This document shows, one piece after another, positions 17,498 through 24,719 of a DNA stretch of 64,000 nt. How positions within the stretch are numbered: the first letter of the stretch is position 1; the number at the start of each line of letters is the position of its first letter. Position numbers and translations under genes: made by a program. This DNA comes from CAG-791 sp963658695 (GTDB lineage Bacteria; Bacillota; Clostridia; Lachnospirales; Lachnospiraceae): positions 1-64,000 of the forward strand of contig CAVKRN010000005.1 of NCBI GenBank assembly GCA_963658695.1, read 5' to 3'. The notes under the pieces were generated by a model. The model saw only the letters and a list, made by a program, of their open reading frames with translations. It had not been told where the DNA came from and did not search any database.

Positions 17498-18098
17498 GGA
17501 AAAGGGTATCCATCACATCCTTGCGTGATCGATACCCTCTCAATGAATGAAGCGATTAATCTGCATTCCACAGCCTCTCTTTCTTCTGCTATATTCAGTT
17601 GTCCTTTCCATCCTCTGTTACTTCAAATCAGGTTCCCATCGGACTATACCTGCTAAGCGGTGGTCAGAAGCCTCTCCTCACCGGATTCCCGGCGTTTCCT
17701 GCCGGATACCTCTCCCGGATCATCGGACACCTTCGGCTTTTCTTCTCACTCTTACATGACTGCTTCCTAACATTTCTATGACCTGTTCATCGGACCATCC
17801 TCCGAACCTATCATCCACCTGTTCCGGAGCTTCCATTACTTAGTACATTGGAGTTTCCTCTTTGAATGAACTTCTATTTGACCTCGAAACCAATTTGGGA
17901 GCGGTTCCTGCTCAAACTCTGAATGATTCTGGAAATTTTGTCTGCGATTATCGTTCTGTGTACCGTACCTATGCCGTTGGACCGTCCTCCTTTCGCTTAT
18001 TTTTGTTTACCGATCCCTCTAGGAATTCGGATTCAGGGAAAACATCTGTTGCCTTCGATCCTTTATTTTCTTTCTTTTCTTTCTTGTTTCCCTTTGTT
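17498..18098 (-). ncRNA. large stand-alone non-coding RNA, ~600 nt, family unknown
   Basis: The 1070-bp space between the dehydrogenase and the symporter holds no convincing coding frame. On the minus strand it has a consensus promoter (18105-18133), a ~600-nt purine-rich stretch and an intrinsic terminator (17504-17537). Several hairpins are visible: 18010-18030, 17689-17705 (5-bp perfect stem, AGGAAAC loop) and 17630-17651. The 5' end is A-rich and unstructured. Short reading frames are broken by stops and lack ribosome binding sites, apart from a 38-codon frame at about 17727-17840. Length and own promoter/terminator resemble ROOL or OLE class large RNAs of Firmicutes. I cannot recognise their consensus by eye, so the class is open. 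Confidence 0.6.
17504..17537 (-). terminator. intrinsic terminator of the large RNA
   Basis: The stem pairs 17504-17510 with 17531-17537 (7 bp) and, past one mismatch, 17512-17516 with 17525-17529 (5 bp). It is followed on the minus strand by TTTTCC. It ends the ~600-nt RNA about 165 bp before the dehydrogenase start. Confidence 0.75.
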
Positions 18099-18104
18099 GA
18101 TTGT

Positions 18105-18133
18105 ATAGTACTACACCTCGTTCATTGTGTCAA
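18105..18133 (-). promoter_or_regulatory. consensus sigma-A promoter of the large RNA
   Basis: On the minus strand a perfect -35 TTGACA (18128-18133) is followed by 17 bp and the -10 TACTAT (18105-18110), predicting a start near 18098. It is one of the best promoter matches in the window, yet no protein gene follows it, which supports an RNA gene. Confidence 0.8.
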
Positions 18134-18291
18134 TCATTTTTGAGCGCTTTTTATAATTGTCTGCGTATTCGCAATTTGCCGCAGAATTCTTACAATTATT
18201 CACATTCACTCAGTGTCTGTCATATTTTAACGCGAGCCTACTGCTTGCAGACAAATTCACGATTGAAATTGGCAAGTGGGCGAGGTGCGAA

Positions 18292-18320
18292 GCGACAGTG
18301 TAACAGAGACATTGTATAAT
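18292..18320 (+). promoter_or_regulatory. promoter of the sodium:alanine symporter gene
   Basis: A perfect -10 TATAAT (18315-18320) has GCGACA 17 bp upstream (18292-18297), four of six matches to the -35 consensus. It points at the symporter gene whose ATG is at 18408, leaving an 80-nt leader without an obvious riboswitch fold. Confidence 0.65.
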
Positions 18321-18407
18321 ACAAGGATCGCTGCTGTTCGCACGTCAGACAAACGACAGAGCAACGTTTATACAGTAATGACGTATCTGATGCATCGGAG
18401 GGGACAT

Positions 18408-19805
18408 ATGCAAATTGTACAGCTGATTGAAACCGTCTATCGCTTTTTATGGGGAGATCTGTTTGAAATCCCGCTGCCCGGAGGCGGCTCCGTCGGCATT
18501 TCACTGCTGATTCTGTTTCTGGTCCCCGCCGCCGTTTATTTTACCATCCGCACTCGGTTCCTTCCGATCCGGCTTTTCCCGGATATGATCCGCGCCTTGA
18601 TGCAGCAGGAGGAAAATGACCATGGCCTGTCGGCGTTTCAGACGCTGATCGTGTCCACCGCAACACGCGTCGGAATGGGAAATCTCGTCGGCGTCGTAGC
18701 GGCCATATCCGCCGGCGGCGCAGGTGCCGTGTTCTGGATGTGGATCACGGCTGTTCTAGGTTCCTCCACTGCATTCATTGAGGCAGTCCTTGCACAGCTT
18801 TACAAAGAAAAGGACCCGCTCTATGGCGGGTATCGCGGAGGTCCGGCCTATTACATCCACCGTTTCTGGGAGCAAAAGGAAGGCAAGAAAAAGCGGTATG
18901 TCATTCCGGCCGTTCTTTTTGCACTATCCGGTCTGATCTGCTGGTGCGGCATCAGCCAGGTCATCAGCAATTCCGTTTCCGAGTCCTTTGCAAATGCGTT
19001 TTCCATACCGCCGCTGTATACAACAATTGTTCTGGTTCTTCTTGCCGCCGTCATTGTTCTGCGCAAGGATGCCACGGTGAAGGTTCTGGACATCATGGTG
19101 CCCTTTATGGCCATCATGTACTTTGCCATCACGTTATTTATCATCTTTAAAAATATCTCCGCCCTTCCATCGGTTCTGCAGAGAATCTTCGAGGAAGCCC
19201 TTGGACTGCGTCCGTTTGCAGGCGGCACGTTTGGTGCTGTGCTTATGAACGGCATCAAGCGCGGTTTGTTTTCCAACGAGGCAGGCTCCGGCTCGGCCCC
19301 CTGTGCTGCCGCCGCAGCCGATGGCAAATCCCCGGCTGCCATGGGTCTTGTACAGTCGCTGGGTGTTTTTATTGATACCATTGTCATCTGCAGCTGCACC
19401 GCCTTTATCATGCTTCTTGCACCGCAGGAAATCACCGAAGGCCTGTCGGGAATGGCCCTTCTGCAGTCAGCCATGGCCTACCACCTGGGATCCTTCGGTG
19501 TCATCTTCATCGCCATTACTCTGGGTTTATTCAGCTTTTCTACGTTCCTGGGCATTTTGTTCTATGCCCGTTCCAACGTAGCCTACCTGTTCGGTGACCG
19601 CTTTGTGTGGCAGACGCTCTACAAGCTGCTTGCACTGGTTATGCTGTTCATCGGCGGCATTGCTTCCTACACCTTCGTGTGGGATCTGGGCGATGTCGGC
19701 ATCGGACTGATGACGCTGTTCAACATATCGATTCTGTATCCCATGTCGAAGGAAGCACTCTCTGTGCTGGCCGACTACGAAGCAAGCAAAAAGCACGGAC
19801 GTTGA
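18408..19805 (+). CDS. sodium:alanine/glycine symporter (AGCS family)
   Basis: It imports alanine or glycine with sodium. The 465-residue protein has about ten membrane helices and the AGCS signatures TRVGMGNLVGVV, GGPAYYI and NEAGSGSAP. The open frame begins at 18276, but the ATG at 18408 (MQIVQLIETV) follows GGAGGGG with a 4-6 nt gap. It also matches the family start, so the upstream codons are leader. It is transcribed from its own promoter at 18292-18320 and followed by a short hairpin terminator. No glycine riboswitch, common before such genes in relatives, is visible. Confidence 0.93.
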   Translation: MQIVQLIETVYRFLWGDLFEIPLPGGGSVGISLLILFLVPAAVYFTIRTRFLPIRLFPDMIRALMQQEENDHGLSAFQTLIVSTATRVGMGNLVGVVAAISAGGAGAVFWMWITAVLGSSTAFIEAVLAQLYKEKDPLYGGYRGGPAYYIHRFWEQKEGKKKRYVIPAVLFALSGLICWCGISQVISNSVSESFANAFSIPPLYTTIVLVLLAAVIVLRKDATVKVLDIMVPFMAIMYFAITLFIIFKNISALPSVLQRIFEEALGLRPFAGGTFGAVLMNGIKRGLFSNEAGSGSAPCAAAAADGKSPAAMGLVQSLGVFIDTIVICSCTAFIMLLAPQEITEGLSGMALLQSAMAYHLGSFGVIFIAITLGLFSFSTFLGILFYARSNVAYLFGDRFVWQTLYKLLALVMLFIGGIASYTFVWDLGDVGIGLMTLFNISILYPMSKEALSVLADYEASKKHGR

Positions 19806-19849
19806 ATCGTTACATCTGCTTTTTCAAGCAAAGGTAACTCTTCAGAACA

Positions 19850-19872
19850 AAGTCGTTGCTCCGCAACTTTTT
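19850..19872 (+). terminator. hairpin terminator after the symporter gene
   Basis: The stem GTTGC/GCAAC (19855-19859 with 19863-19867), extended by imperfect A-T pairs, is followed by TTTTT. The T run flows into the second copy of the CATGAGC repeat at 19874-19893. Confidence 0.55.
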
Positions 19873-19873
19873 G

Positions 19874-19893
19874 TTTGCTCATGGGGTGTTTTC
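19874..19893 (-). repeat. short CATGAGC repeat, copy 2
   Basis: It matches the 20-bp pattern at 17404-17423, here directly behind a GC hairpin with a T run, between the symporter and CapA-like genes. Confidence 0.5.
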
Positions 19894-19923
19894 GTTAAAC
19901 AAATTCACAAAGGAGATTACACT

Positions 19924-21084
19924 ATGACAAAAGAAACCACTTCTATTGTATTTACCGGTGATATCGGATTTGATCGCTACATGGATAAAAGATGGGAGGA
20001 TGCGCAGCTTCTGGCAGGACCGGTTCTGAATTTTTTCCACAGTGCCGATCACGTAGTCGCCAATGTGGAGGGTGCGCTGATTCGTGCAGAGGATGATGGA
20101 TCACGGGGCGTGTTTTTCCACAGCATGGATCCTGCAGCCGCCTGCGTGCTGCAGACCATTCACGCCGATATCTGGAGCATCGGGAACAACCATACCATGG
20201 ATGCCGGAACTGAAGGCGTAAAGAGTACAAAGGCCCTTGCTGCTGCCATGGGAAGCCGCACCATGGGCGCCGGTATGAACGACACCGAGGCCTCCGAGCC
20301 GATTTATCTCGAGGAGGCCGGCGGCATCGGTATGTTCTGCGTGGCGTATCAGACGGAGTGCATACCCGCCACTAAAACCGAGCCCGGCATTTTCCGCTGG
20401 GATGATATGGATGCAATTGCTGTCCGGATCCGGGAGATCAAGAAAGCCTGCCGCTGGTGTGTTGTGGTCTCCCACGGCGGCGAAGAGTTTGCCCCCATGC
20501 CAAGTCCCTATACGAGGGATCGCTATCTGAAATATCTGGAGCTTGGCGCCGATGTCGTCGTGGCACACCACCCGCACGTGCCGGAGAATTACGAGCTCTT
20601 CGACGACGGGAAGGCCGTCTTCTATTCCCTCGGGAACTTCATCTTTGACACCGACTACCAGCGCGCGCACGCATACACCGACACCGGTATTCTTCTGAAG
20701 CTGATTTTCACCGAAACGAAGTTGGATTTTGAGGCAATGGGCATTCAGATCGTGCGGGGCAGCGAATGCATTGCAGCTGCGCCGCTCCCCGCCATATTTG
20801 CCGATATCCCGCAAAGTGAATACGAGCTTCTTTCCCCGCTTGCCACCGCCGCTCTTGTCCAAGAAGAAAAGCGCAAAATGTGCTATCTGGAGCCAGAGCG
20901 CTTTCTCAACGCATCGAAAGAGGTCTGGAACGGCTACTTTTTCAGCACAGAGCCGGATGGTTATTTTGAAGGAGCCCATATGGACTTCCATGTCCTGGTT
21001 CCGCTCGCGGAACGCGCGCAACAGGAAGGCTGGAAAAGAAGCTCGAAAAAGGACGTTATTTCCTATATTCAAAGGCTTTTGTAA
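19924..21084 (+). CDS. CapA-family (PGA_cap) metallophosphatase-like protein
   Basis: CapA-family proteins have a calcineurin-like fold and act in poly-gamma-glutamate capsule export or in other cell-envelope steps. The 386-residue protein shows the metal-binding pattern FTGDIGFDR, IGNNHTMD, VVSHGGEEF, VAHHPHVPE and YSLGNFIFD in the usual order. Unusually there is no signal peptide or membrane helix at the N-terminus, so a cytoplasmic location is suggested. No capB, capC or other capsule genes are nearby, so its substrate is unknown. AAAGGAG precedes the ATG. Confidence 0.88.
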   Translation: MTKETTSIVFTGDIGFDRYMDKRWEDAQLLAGPVLNFFHSADHVVANVEGALIRAEDDGSRGVFFHSMDPAAACVLQTIHADIWSIGNNHTMDAGTEGVKSTKALAAAMGSRTMGAGMNDTEASEPIYLEEAGGIGMFCVAYQTECIPATKTEPGIFRWDDMDAIAVRIREIKKACRWCVVVSHGGEEFAPMPSPYTRDRYLKYLELGADVVVAHHPHVPENYELFDDGKAVFYSLGNFIFDTDYQRAHAYTDTGILLKLIFTETKLDFEAMGIQIVRGSECIAAAPLPAIFADIPQSEYELLSPLATAALVQEEKRKMCYLEPERFLNASKEVWNGYFFSTEPDGYFEGAHMDFHVLVPLAERAQQEGWKRSSKKDVISYIQRLL

Positions 21085-21105
21085 CCGGCAGATGCTGAAC
21101 AGATA

Positions 21106-22311
21106 TTACAAATTCCGGATTGATGTTACCACCCAGTATCCGTCTGCCGTCTTGGAGATGACAACCTCCGGCGCTTCTCCTAAGAGGCTGATGCTAAAGG
21201 AATCTCCCGTCACTTCGGCATCGTACAGGCTGCAGTATTGCACGTTGCGTGCAAGATCATCGGAAACAACGTCCGCAAACCGCAGACCGGTAAACTCCTC
21301 TGCCGAAGCAATTTGCCTGCCGTCCAGTGTTAGCGGAAAGCTGCAGACACCGGCAAGCATATCCAGGCTCTCCATGTGGAGCGCCAGCTGTACCTGCGAT
21401 GCCGTATACATGGCCTCGTAGTCCTTTTCCGGGGTCTGTGCGTCAGTATTTTCCAATGATTCAAAGGTGATGTTCGATGCATCCCCATCGGCCCCTAAAA
21501 GTCCCTTATACTTCATGCTGTAACAGTGTCCAACCTGTATACCGCCCGCAAGATTTCCGGTGCTGATGTCCTCTCCGCTGATGGTGACAAACTCACCGGC
21601 GTACGTCACCATTGTAAAGGAATGCATGGAGGCATCTGCAATCACACCGTATGTCTCCCGTTCCACAGAGGCCATCGACTCCGCATACGTCATGTCCACC
21701 CGCTGAGCCCCCTCCGGAAGGACAATGGAATTCTCCAGCTTATCTACGCTGTTGTAAAGCGTTTCGTATGCCGACTGTGTTCCCTCGCCGCACTGCACAT
21801 CCGTAGGAAAGGAAACTGCAACATAACCATCCACGTCGCTGCTTCCATCGGCCTTCACACCGCAAATAAAATCTCCGCCGACGAATTCAATAAATTCCGG
21901 CGGCGCTGTCTGGTACACAACCCCGCACACAAATCCGCCTTCGCCATTGTCCTTGGCTGCTGTGCAATAAAAGTTCAGCGTATAAGATTCCGCATTGTCA
22001 TCGGACGACTGATACACATCCCAGCTGTAATCGCCATTCCAGTCCGAAGGAATCGTCACTGCGAAATACGGTGTCGTCAGTACATTGCCGCTCACCGTCA
22101 CCGAATCAGATGTTCCTTCCTTGCTCTCATCGGCAATGACATCCTGCGTATTCTCTGTTCCGGCAATTTCCGCAGAATCTGTCGTAGCTGCTTCAGCTGT
22201 GACCTCCGTAGACGCAGCAGGCGATGCCTGTGTGCCATCCGTGTCTGCACACGCCGCCATCGACACTCCCATTCCCACTGCCAGCAGCACTACTGCCACT
22301 TTATTCTTCAT
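21106..22311 (-). CDS. secreted lipoprotein of unknown function
   Basis: This 402-residue protein starts with a lipoprotein signal: MKNKVAVV, a hydrophobic core, then SMAAC with the lipidated Cys at residue 21. An Ala/Thr/Glu-rich linker (~22-70) leads to a globular part with mixed strands. I do not recognise a domain. The ATG at 22311 is preceded by AAAGGAGG. Upstream codons in the same frame (to 22467) run through intergenic repeats and are not part of the gene. The gene faces the CapA-like gene, ending 22 bp from it in tail-to-tail orientation. Confidence 0.75.
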   Translation of the reverse strand: MKNKVAVVLLAVGMGVSMAACADTDGTQASPAASTEVTAEAATTDSAEIAGTENTQDVIADESKEGTSDSVTVSGNVLTTPYFAVTIPSDWNGDYSWDVYQSSDDNAESYTLNFYCTAAKDNGEGGFVCGVVYQTAPPEFIEFVGGDFICGVKADGSSDVDGYVAVSFPTDVQCGEGTQSAYETLYNSVDKLENSIVLPEGAQRVDMTYAESMASVERETYGVIADASMHSFTMVTYAGEFVTISGEDISTGNLAGGIQVGHCYSMKYKGLLGADGDASNITFESLENTDAQTPEKDYEAMYTASQVQLALHMESLDMLAGVCSFPLTLDGRQIASAEEFTGLRFADVVSDDLARNVQYCSLYDAEVTGDSFSISLLGEAPEVVISKTADGYWVVTSIRNL

Positions 22312-22404
22312 CTTGGTTGTTCCTCCTTTATCACTCTTCTGCAAGACCATCATAACAGGCTCGCAGCTACTCAGAATCGCATTCGCAAAACTTGCTATGC
22401 AGGC

Positions 22405-22445
22405 GTTACTGTACAGACGCCTGCCTGCGACGGGTGAACCGTTAT
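22405..22445. repeat. end-only copy of the MITE-like repeat
   Basis: These 41 bases join a left end like that at 15655 (GTTACTGTACAGACGCC) directly to a right end like that at 15843 (GGTGAACCGTTAT), as if the interior had been deleted. It lies between the lipoprotein and panE genes. Confidence 0.55.
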
Positions 22446-22456
22446 ATGCAGGCTTC

Positions 22457-22478
22457 TTTTGGCTCATGTGGCGCTCTC
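22457..22478 (-). repeat. short CATGAGC repeat, copy 3
   Basis: This is a third match to the pattern at 17404-17423. It overlaps the last codons and stop (22464-22466) of panE, so the repeat supplies the end of that coding sequence. Confidence 0.45.
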
Positions 22479-23465
22479 GCCGTATTGTGCCTCAATCTCC
22501 CGCACCCTGCGAAGAAGATACTCATTAACCGGCATTTCCAGTCCCAGTTCTCTTCCCTGTCGAATCACCGTCCCCGCAAACATGTCGACCTCCGAACGTC
22601 TTTTTTGCCGACGGTCCTGCCCCATAGACGGAACCGCATTGGGATCCAGCGTTTTTTCCAATGCAATATACTCCGCAAGCTCCTTCTCACCCACCATGAT
22701 GCCTTTGGCCTGTGCCAGTGCACACACCTCACGCATCGCTCCAGTCATCAGTGCAAATTCAAGGCTCCCCAGCTCCAGGCACGGTCCATAGCCCTTATCC
22801 GCCACCATGCAGACCTGGTTGCAACCCACATTCAGCATGAACTTGCTCCAGATTCTATGAAGAATGTTCTCTTCTCTAACGTAAGAAACTCCGCTTTGGT
22901 CAAAAAAGCGGCAGACCGCATCCAGTTTTGCCAGAAGTATTCCACGCAGCTCCTCTGCCTGTTCCAGGGTAAGAGGATTTTGAGCATCCAGAGTCATCAG
23001 CTGCTCCCCAGACGGTACACCGATATACAGATGCCCGTGCTGCGTATAGGTCAGGTTGGTACCATACCTTTGTGCATCCATCCCCTGCGAGACATTAAAC
23101 AGAACCTTTTCTCGTCCAAACCGCTTTCCTAAAAGCTCTTCGCTGTCCACGCCGTTCATCATTGAGAGAATGGTGGTCTCTTCTCCCACTGATGAGGCCA
23201 TTGTCTCCATCGCCGAAGCAAACTGAGGATATTTTACACCGACGAGGATCAAATCAGCCGGTCCCTCCTCACGGGCCTGCTCGGGTGTTAGCATCGTAAA
23301 CTGTACTTCTTCTCCATTGATTGTGTAAATATCCTTCCGATGCCGTTCCAGTCGTTCCGCATCCATTACGAATTCAATTTTTCCGCCTTCCGGCAGGTTC
23401 TGACGCATTTGATCCGCAAACAAAAGTCCCAGTGCTCCTGCACCGATAAAACGAATCCTCTTCAC
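22464..23465 (-). CDS. panE: ketopantoate reductase family protein
   Basis: It likely reduces 2-dehydropantoate to pantoate with NADPH, a coenzyme A pathway step. The 333-residue protein starts with the Rossmann motif IGAGALGLLF. It has NGVDSEELL and the C-terminal IWSKFMLNVGCNQ containing the family's catalytic Lys and a conserved Asn. I chose a GTG start at 23465 because AGAGGAGG lies 7 nt upstream and the protein then begins MKRIRFIGAGA; the ATG further upstream lacks a site. Many PanE homologs act on other 2-keto acids, and there are no other pan genes nearby. Confidence 0.87.
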   Translation of the reverse strand: MKRIRFIGAGALGLLFADQMRQNLPEGGKIEFVMDAERLERHRKDIYTINGEEVQFTMLTPEQAREEGPADLILVGVKYPQFASAMETMASSVGEETTILSMMNGVDSEELLGKRFGREKVLFNVSQGMDAQRYGTNLTYTQHGHLYIGVPSGEQLMTLDAQNPLTLEQAEELRGILLAKLDAVCRFFDQSGVSYVREENILHRIWSKFMLNVGCNQVCMVADKGYGPCLELGSLEFALMTGAMREVCALAQAKGIMVGEKELAEYIALEKTLDPNAVPSMGQDRRQKRRSEVDMFAGTVIRQGRELGLEMPVNEYLLRRVREIEAQYGESAT

Positions 23466-23584
23466 TCCCTTGCCTCCTCTTTTCAGAATCGTAACCATCC
23501 AGTACCCCGTTTGCAAAACTGCTTGGCCCCGAATAGTTTCTCAGAATCGCGAAGCATTGCGGTAACCATTCTACCACAACCGAC

Positions 23585-23629
23585 AAAAATCGCCCGGAGA
23601 ATACTCATTTAAGAAGTACTCCCCGGACG
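23585..23629 (-). terminator. terminator after the leader-peptide gene
   Basis: A 15-bp imperfect GC-rich stem (23591-23605 with 23615-23629) is followed by five T on the minus strand. It separates the small peptide gene from panE, so the two are probably not cotranscribed. Confidence 0.8.
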
Positions 23630-23679
23630 ATCACCACTGCCGTCAGGATTTCTGTCAGCCTCTAATACTACATTGGTAC

Positions 23680-24066
23680 TTATAAAATAGGTTCATTGGC
23701 CAGCCGTTTTCTTCTCCGAACCACAGAAACATCAAACCCTAAAATCGACTTGCACTGCTCCATAAGACGCAGCCCCGATTCTATGCCCGCATCTGCCGCC
23801 AGCTCTGCGTTCTGTACTGCATGCGTCTGAACCTTTACCTTGCGTGTCACATTTATTCCACCGACAACATCATCCAATTCTGCATCGGACACTTCCTGAA
23901 CAAGATCATCCAAATCCGTCTCCGTCAGATCAATGCCCTGCTCCTTCCAGAAATCCAAAATAACAGCTGTCGTAGGCTCTCCGTTCTTCTCAATTTCAGC
24001 GATTTTCTGCTGAACATCCGGCTGTGCTGCAATCTGCTGCATCTTTACCATCTTTTCTTTTTCCAT
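23680..24066 (-). CDS. Nif11-like double-glycine leader peptide (putative RiPP precursor)
   Basis: This 128-residue protein looks like a Nif11-type leader followed by a core. Residues 1-70 are helical and acidic and end in SDAELDDVVGG, the classic leader end cut by C39 peptidases after Gly-Gly (69-70). The remaining 58 residues form a basic core with one Cys (105) and the run VVRRRKR. It is not rich in Cys, Ser or Thr, so a heavily cross-linked product is not evident. No maturase, C39 transporter or immunity gene is present in the window, making it an orphan. AAAGGAG precedes the ATG and a strong terminator follows. Confidence 0.7.
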   Translation of the reverse strand: MEKEKMVKMQQIAAQPDVQQKIAEIEKNGEPTTAVILDFWKEQGIDLTETDLDDLVQEVSDAELDDVVGGINVTRKVKVQTHAVQNAELAADAGIESGLRLMEQCKSILGFDVSVVRRRKRLANEPIL

Positions 24067-24260
24067 CTCTTCTCCTTTTCTGGCCGGTTGCTTTCACAAA
24101 CGTGCACCGACTAACAAACGATAAAATGAATGAGACGATTACATGTGTAGTGTATCACAGTTGAGAGGCGCAGGGAATCCATGCAAGGTAGTTTTTCAGT
24201 CAAATGTTACTGTACAGTAACTTATAGCTTATACATTTTCAACTTTTTTTAAAAAAGATG
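24067..24260. other. gap upstream of leader-peptide gene and tRNA
   Basis: No gene is seen. A perfect 16-bp palindrome, GTTACTGTACAGTAAC, lies around 24195-24210; its half matches the tip of the MITE-like element's ends. A run of T then A follows at about 24243-24256. The leader-peptide promoter must be here, but I see only a weak candidate (GATACA with preceding TG). Confidence 0.4.
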
Positions 24261-24289
24261 TTGACAGTGTCGGCTTAATTTTGTATATT
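24261..24289 (+). promoter_or_regulatory. consensus promoter of the tRNA gene
   Basis: A -35 TTGACA (24261-24266), 17 bp and -10 TATATT (24284-24289) lie about 30 bp upstream of the tRNA, as expected for a strong stable-RNA promoter. Confidence 0.85.
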
Positions 24290-24320
24290 AAATGAGCTGC
24301 AGCGATGCAGCGAATGATAT

Positions 24321-24394
24321 GGCGAGGTAGCTCAGCTGGCTAGAGCACGCGGTTCATACCCGCGGTGTCGAGGGTTCAAGTCCCCCCCTCGCTA
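24321..24394 (+). tRNA. tRNA-Met (CAT)
   Basis: This 74-nt cloverleaf has the anticodon CAT in the loop TTCATAC between the 5-bp stem CGCGG/CCGCG. The invariant T8 and A9, D-arm and TTCAAGT loop are present; CCA is not encoded. Features do not fit the initiator (which has a C1-A72 mismatch), so elongator Met is likely. An Ile2 tRNA with lysidine-modified CAT cannot be excluded. The first pair is G-U and the T-stem has an A-C mismatch. It is a single-gene unit with its own promoter and terminator. Confidence 0.92.
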
Positions 24395-24405
24395 CGGTAA
24401 AGATT

Positions 24406-24444
24406 CCCTAGAAACGTTGAAAAATCAACGTTTCTAGGGTTTTT
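24406..24444 (+). terminator. terminator of the tRNA-Met gene
   Basis: A perfect 15-bp stem (24406-24420 with 24425-24439), AAAA loop and five T lie 11 bp after the tRNA. Confidence 0.95.
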
Positions 24445-24572
24445 CTTTGTTCATTTTTTTATTCTGTATTGCGATATACCGTTAAACCGCCCGCTTACGT
24501 CAGTCCGCAACAATGCATCTCATTCACAAAATCGCTACTACGTAGCTTTTCAGGATTCCCATCCCCGCAGAA

Positions 24573-24605
24573 AAAGCTCCCCGCATTTTTTTTGCGGGGA
24601 GCTTT
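24573..24605 (-). terminator. terminator of ppdK
   Basis: A 13-bp stem (24573-24585 with 24593-24605) has on the minus strand a TTTTTC tail after the stem. It sits about 115 bp after the ppdK stop; the gap between holds no gene. Confidence 0.8.
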
Positions 24606-24719
24606 CAACATGGTGCAACGTCTTCTTTTACGATTCATCAGAAATAAACTTTGTGCTCTATTCCTTTATTTTCTTTGAGATGTTCCATGTCAACATCCCC
24701 CTTCAACGCTGCAAACAAT

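Noticed and set aside
18276..18407. Upstream extension of the symporter frame
   Set aside because: It contains the predicted promoter -10 and has no ribosome binding site; the family start is at 18408.
18134..18407. Glycine riboswitch before the symporter
   Set aside because: I looked for the tandem GGAGAG / GCCGAAGG core on the plus strand and did not find it; the leader is too short for the full aptamer.
20101..21072. 323-codon minus-strand frame
   Set aside because: It is antisense to the CapA-like gene, whose metal motifs are clear; no ribosome binding site.
22312..22467. Upstream extension of the lipoprotein (MSQKKPAYNG...)
   Set aside because: The extension runs through two repeat elements; a strong AAAGGAGG and a lipoprotein signal start at 22311.
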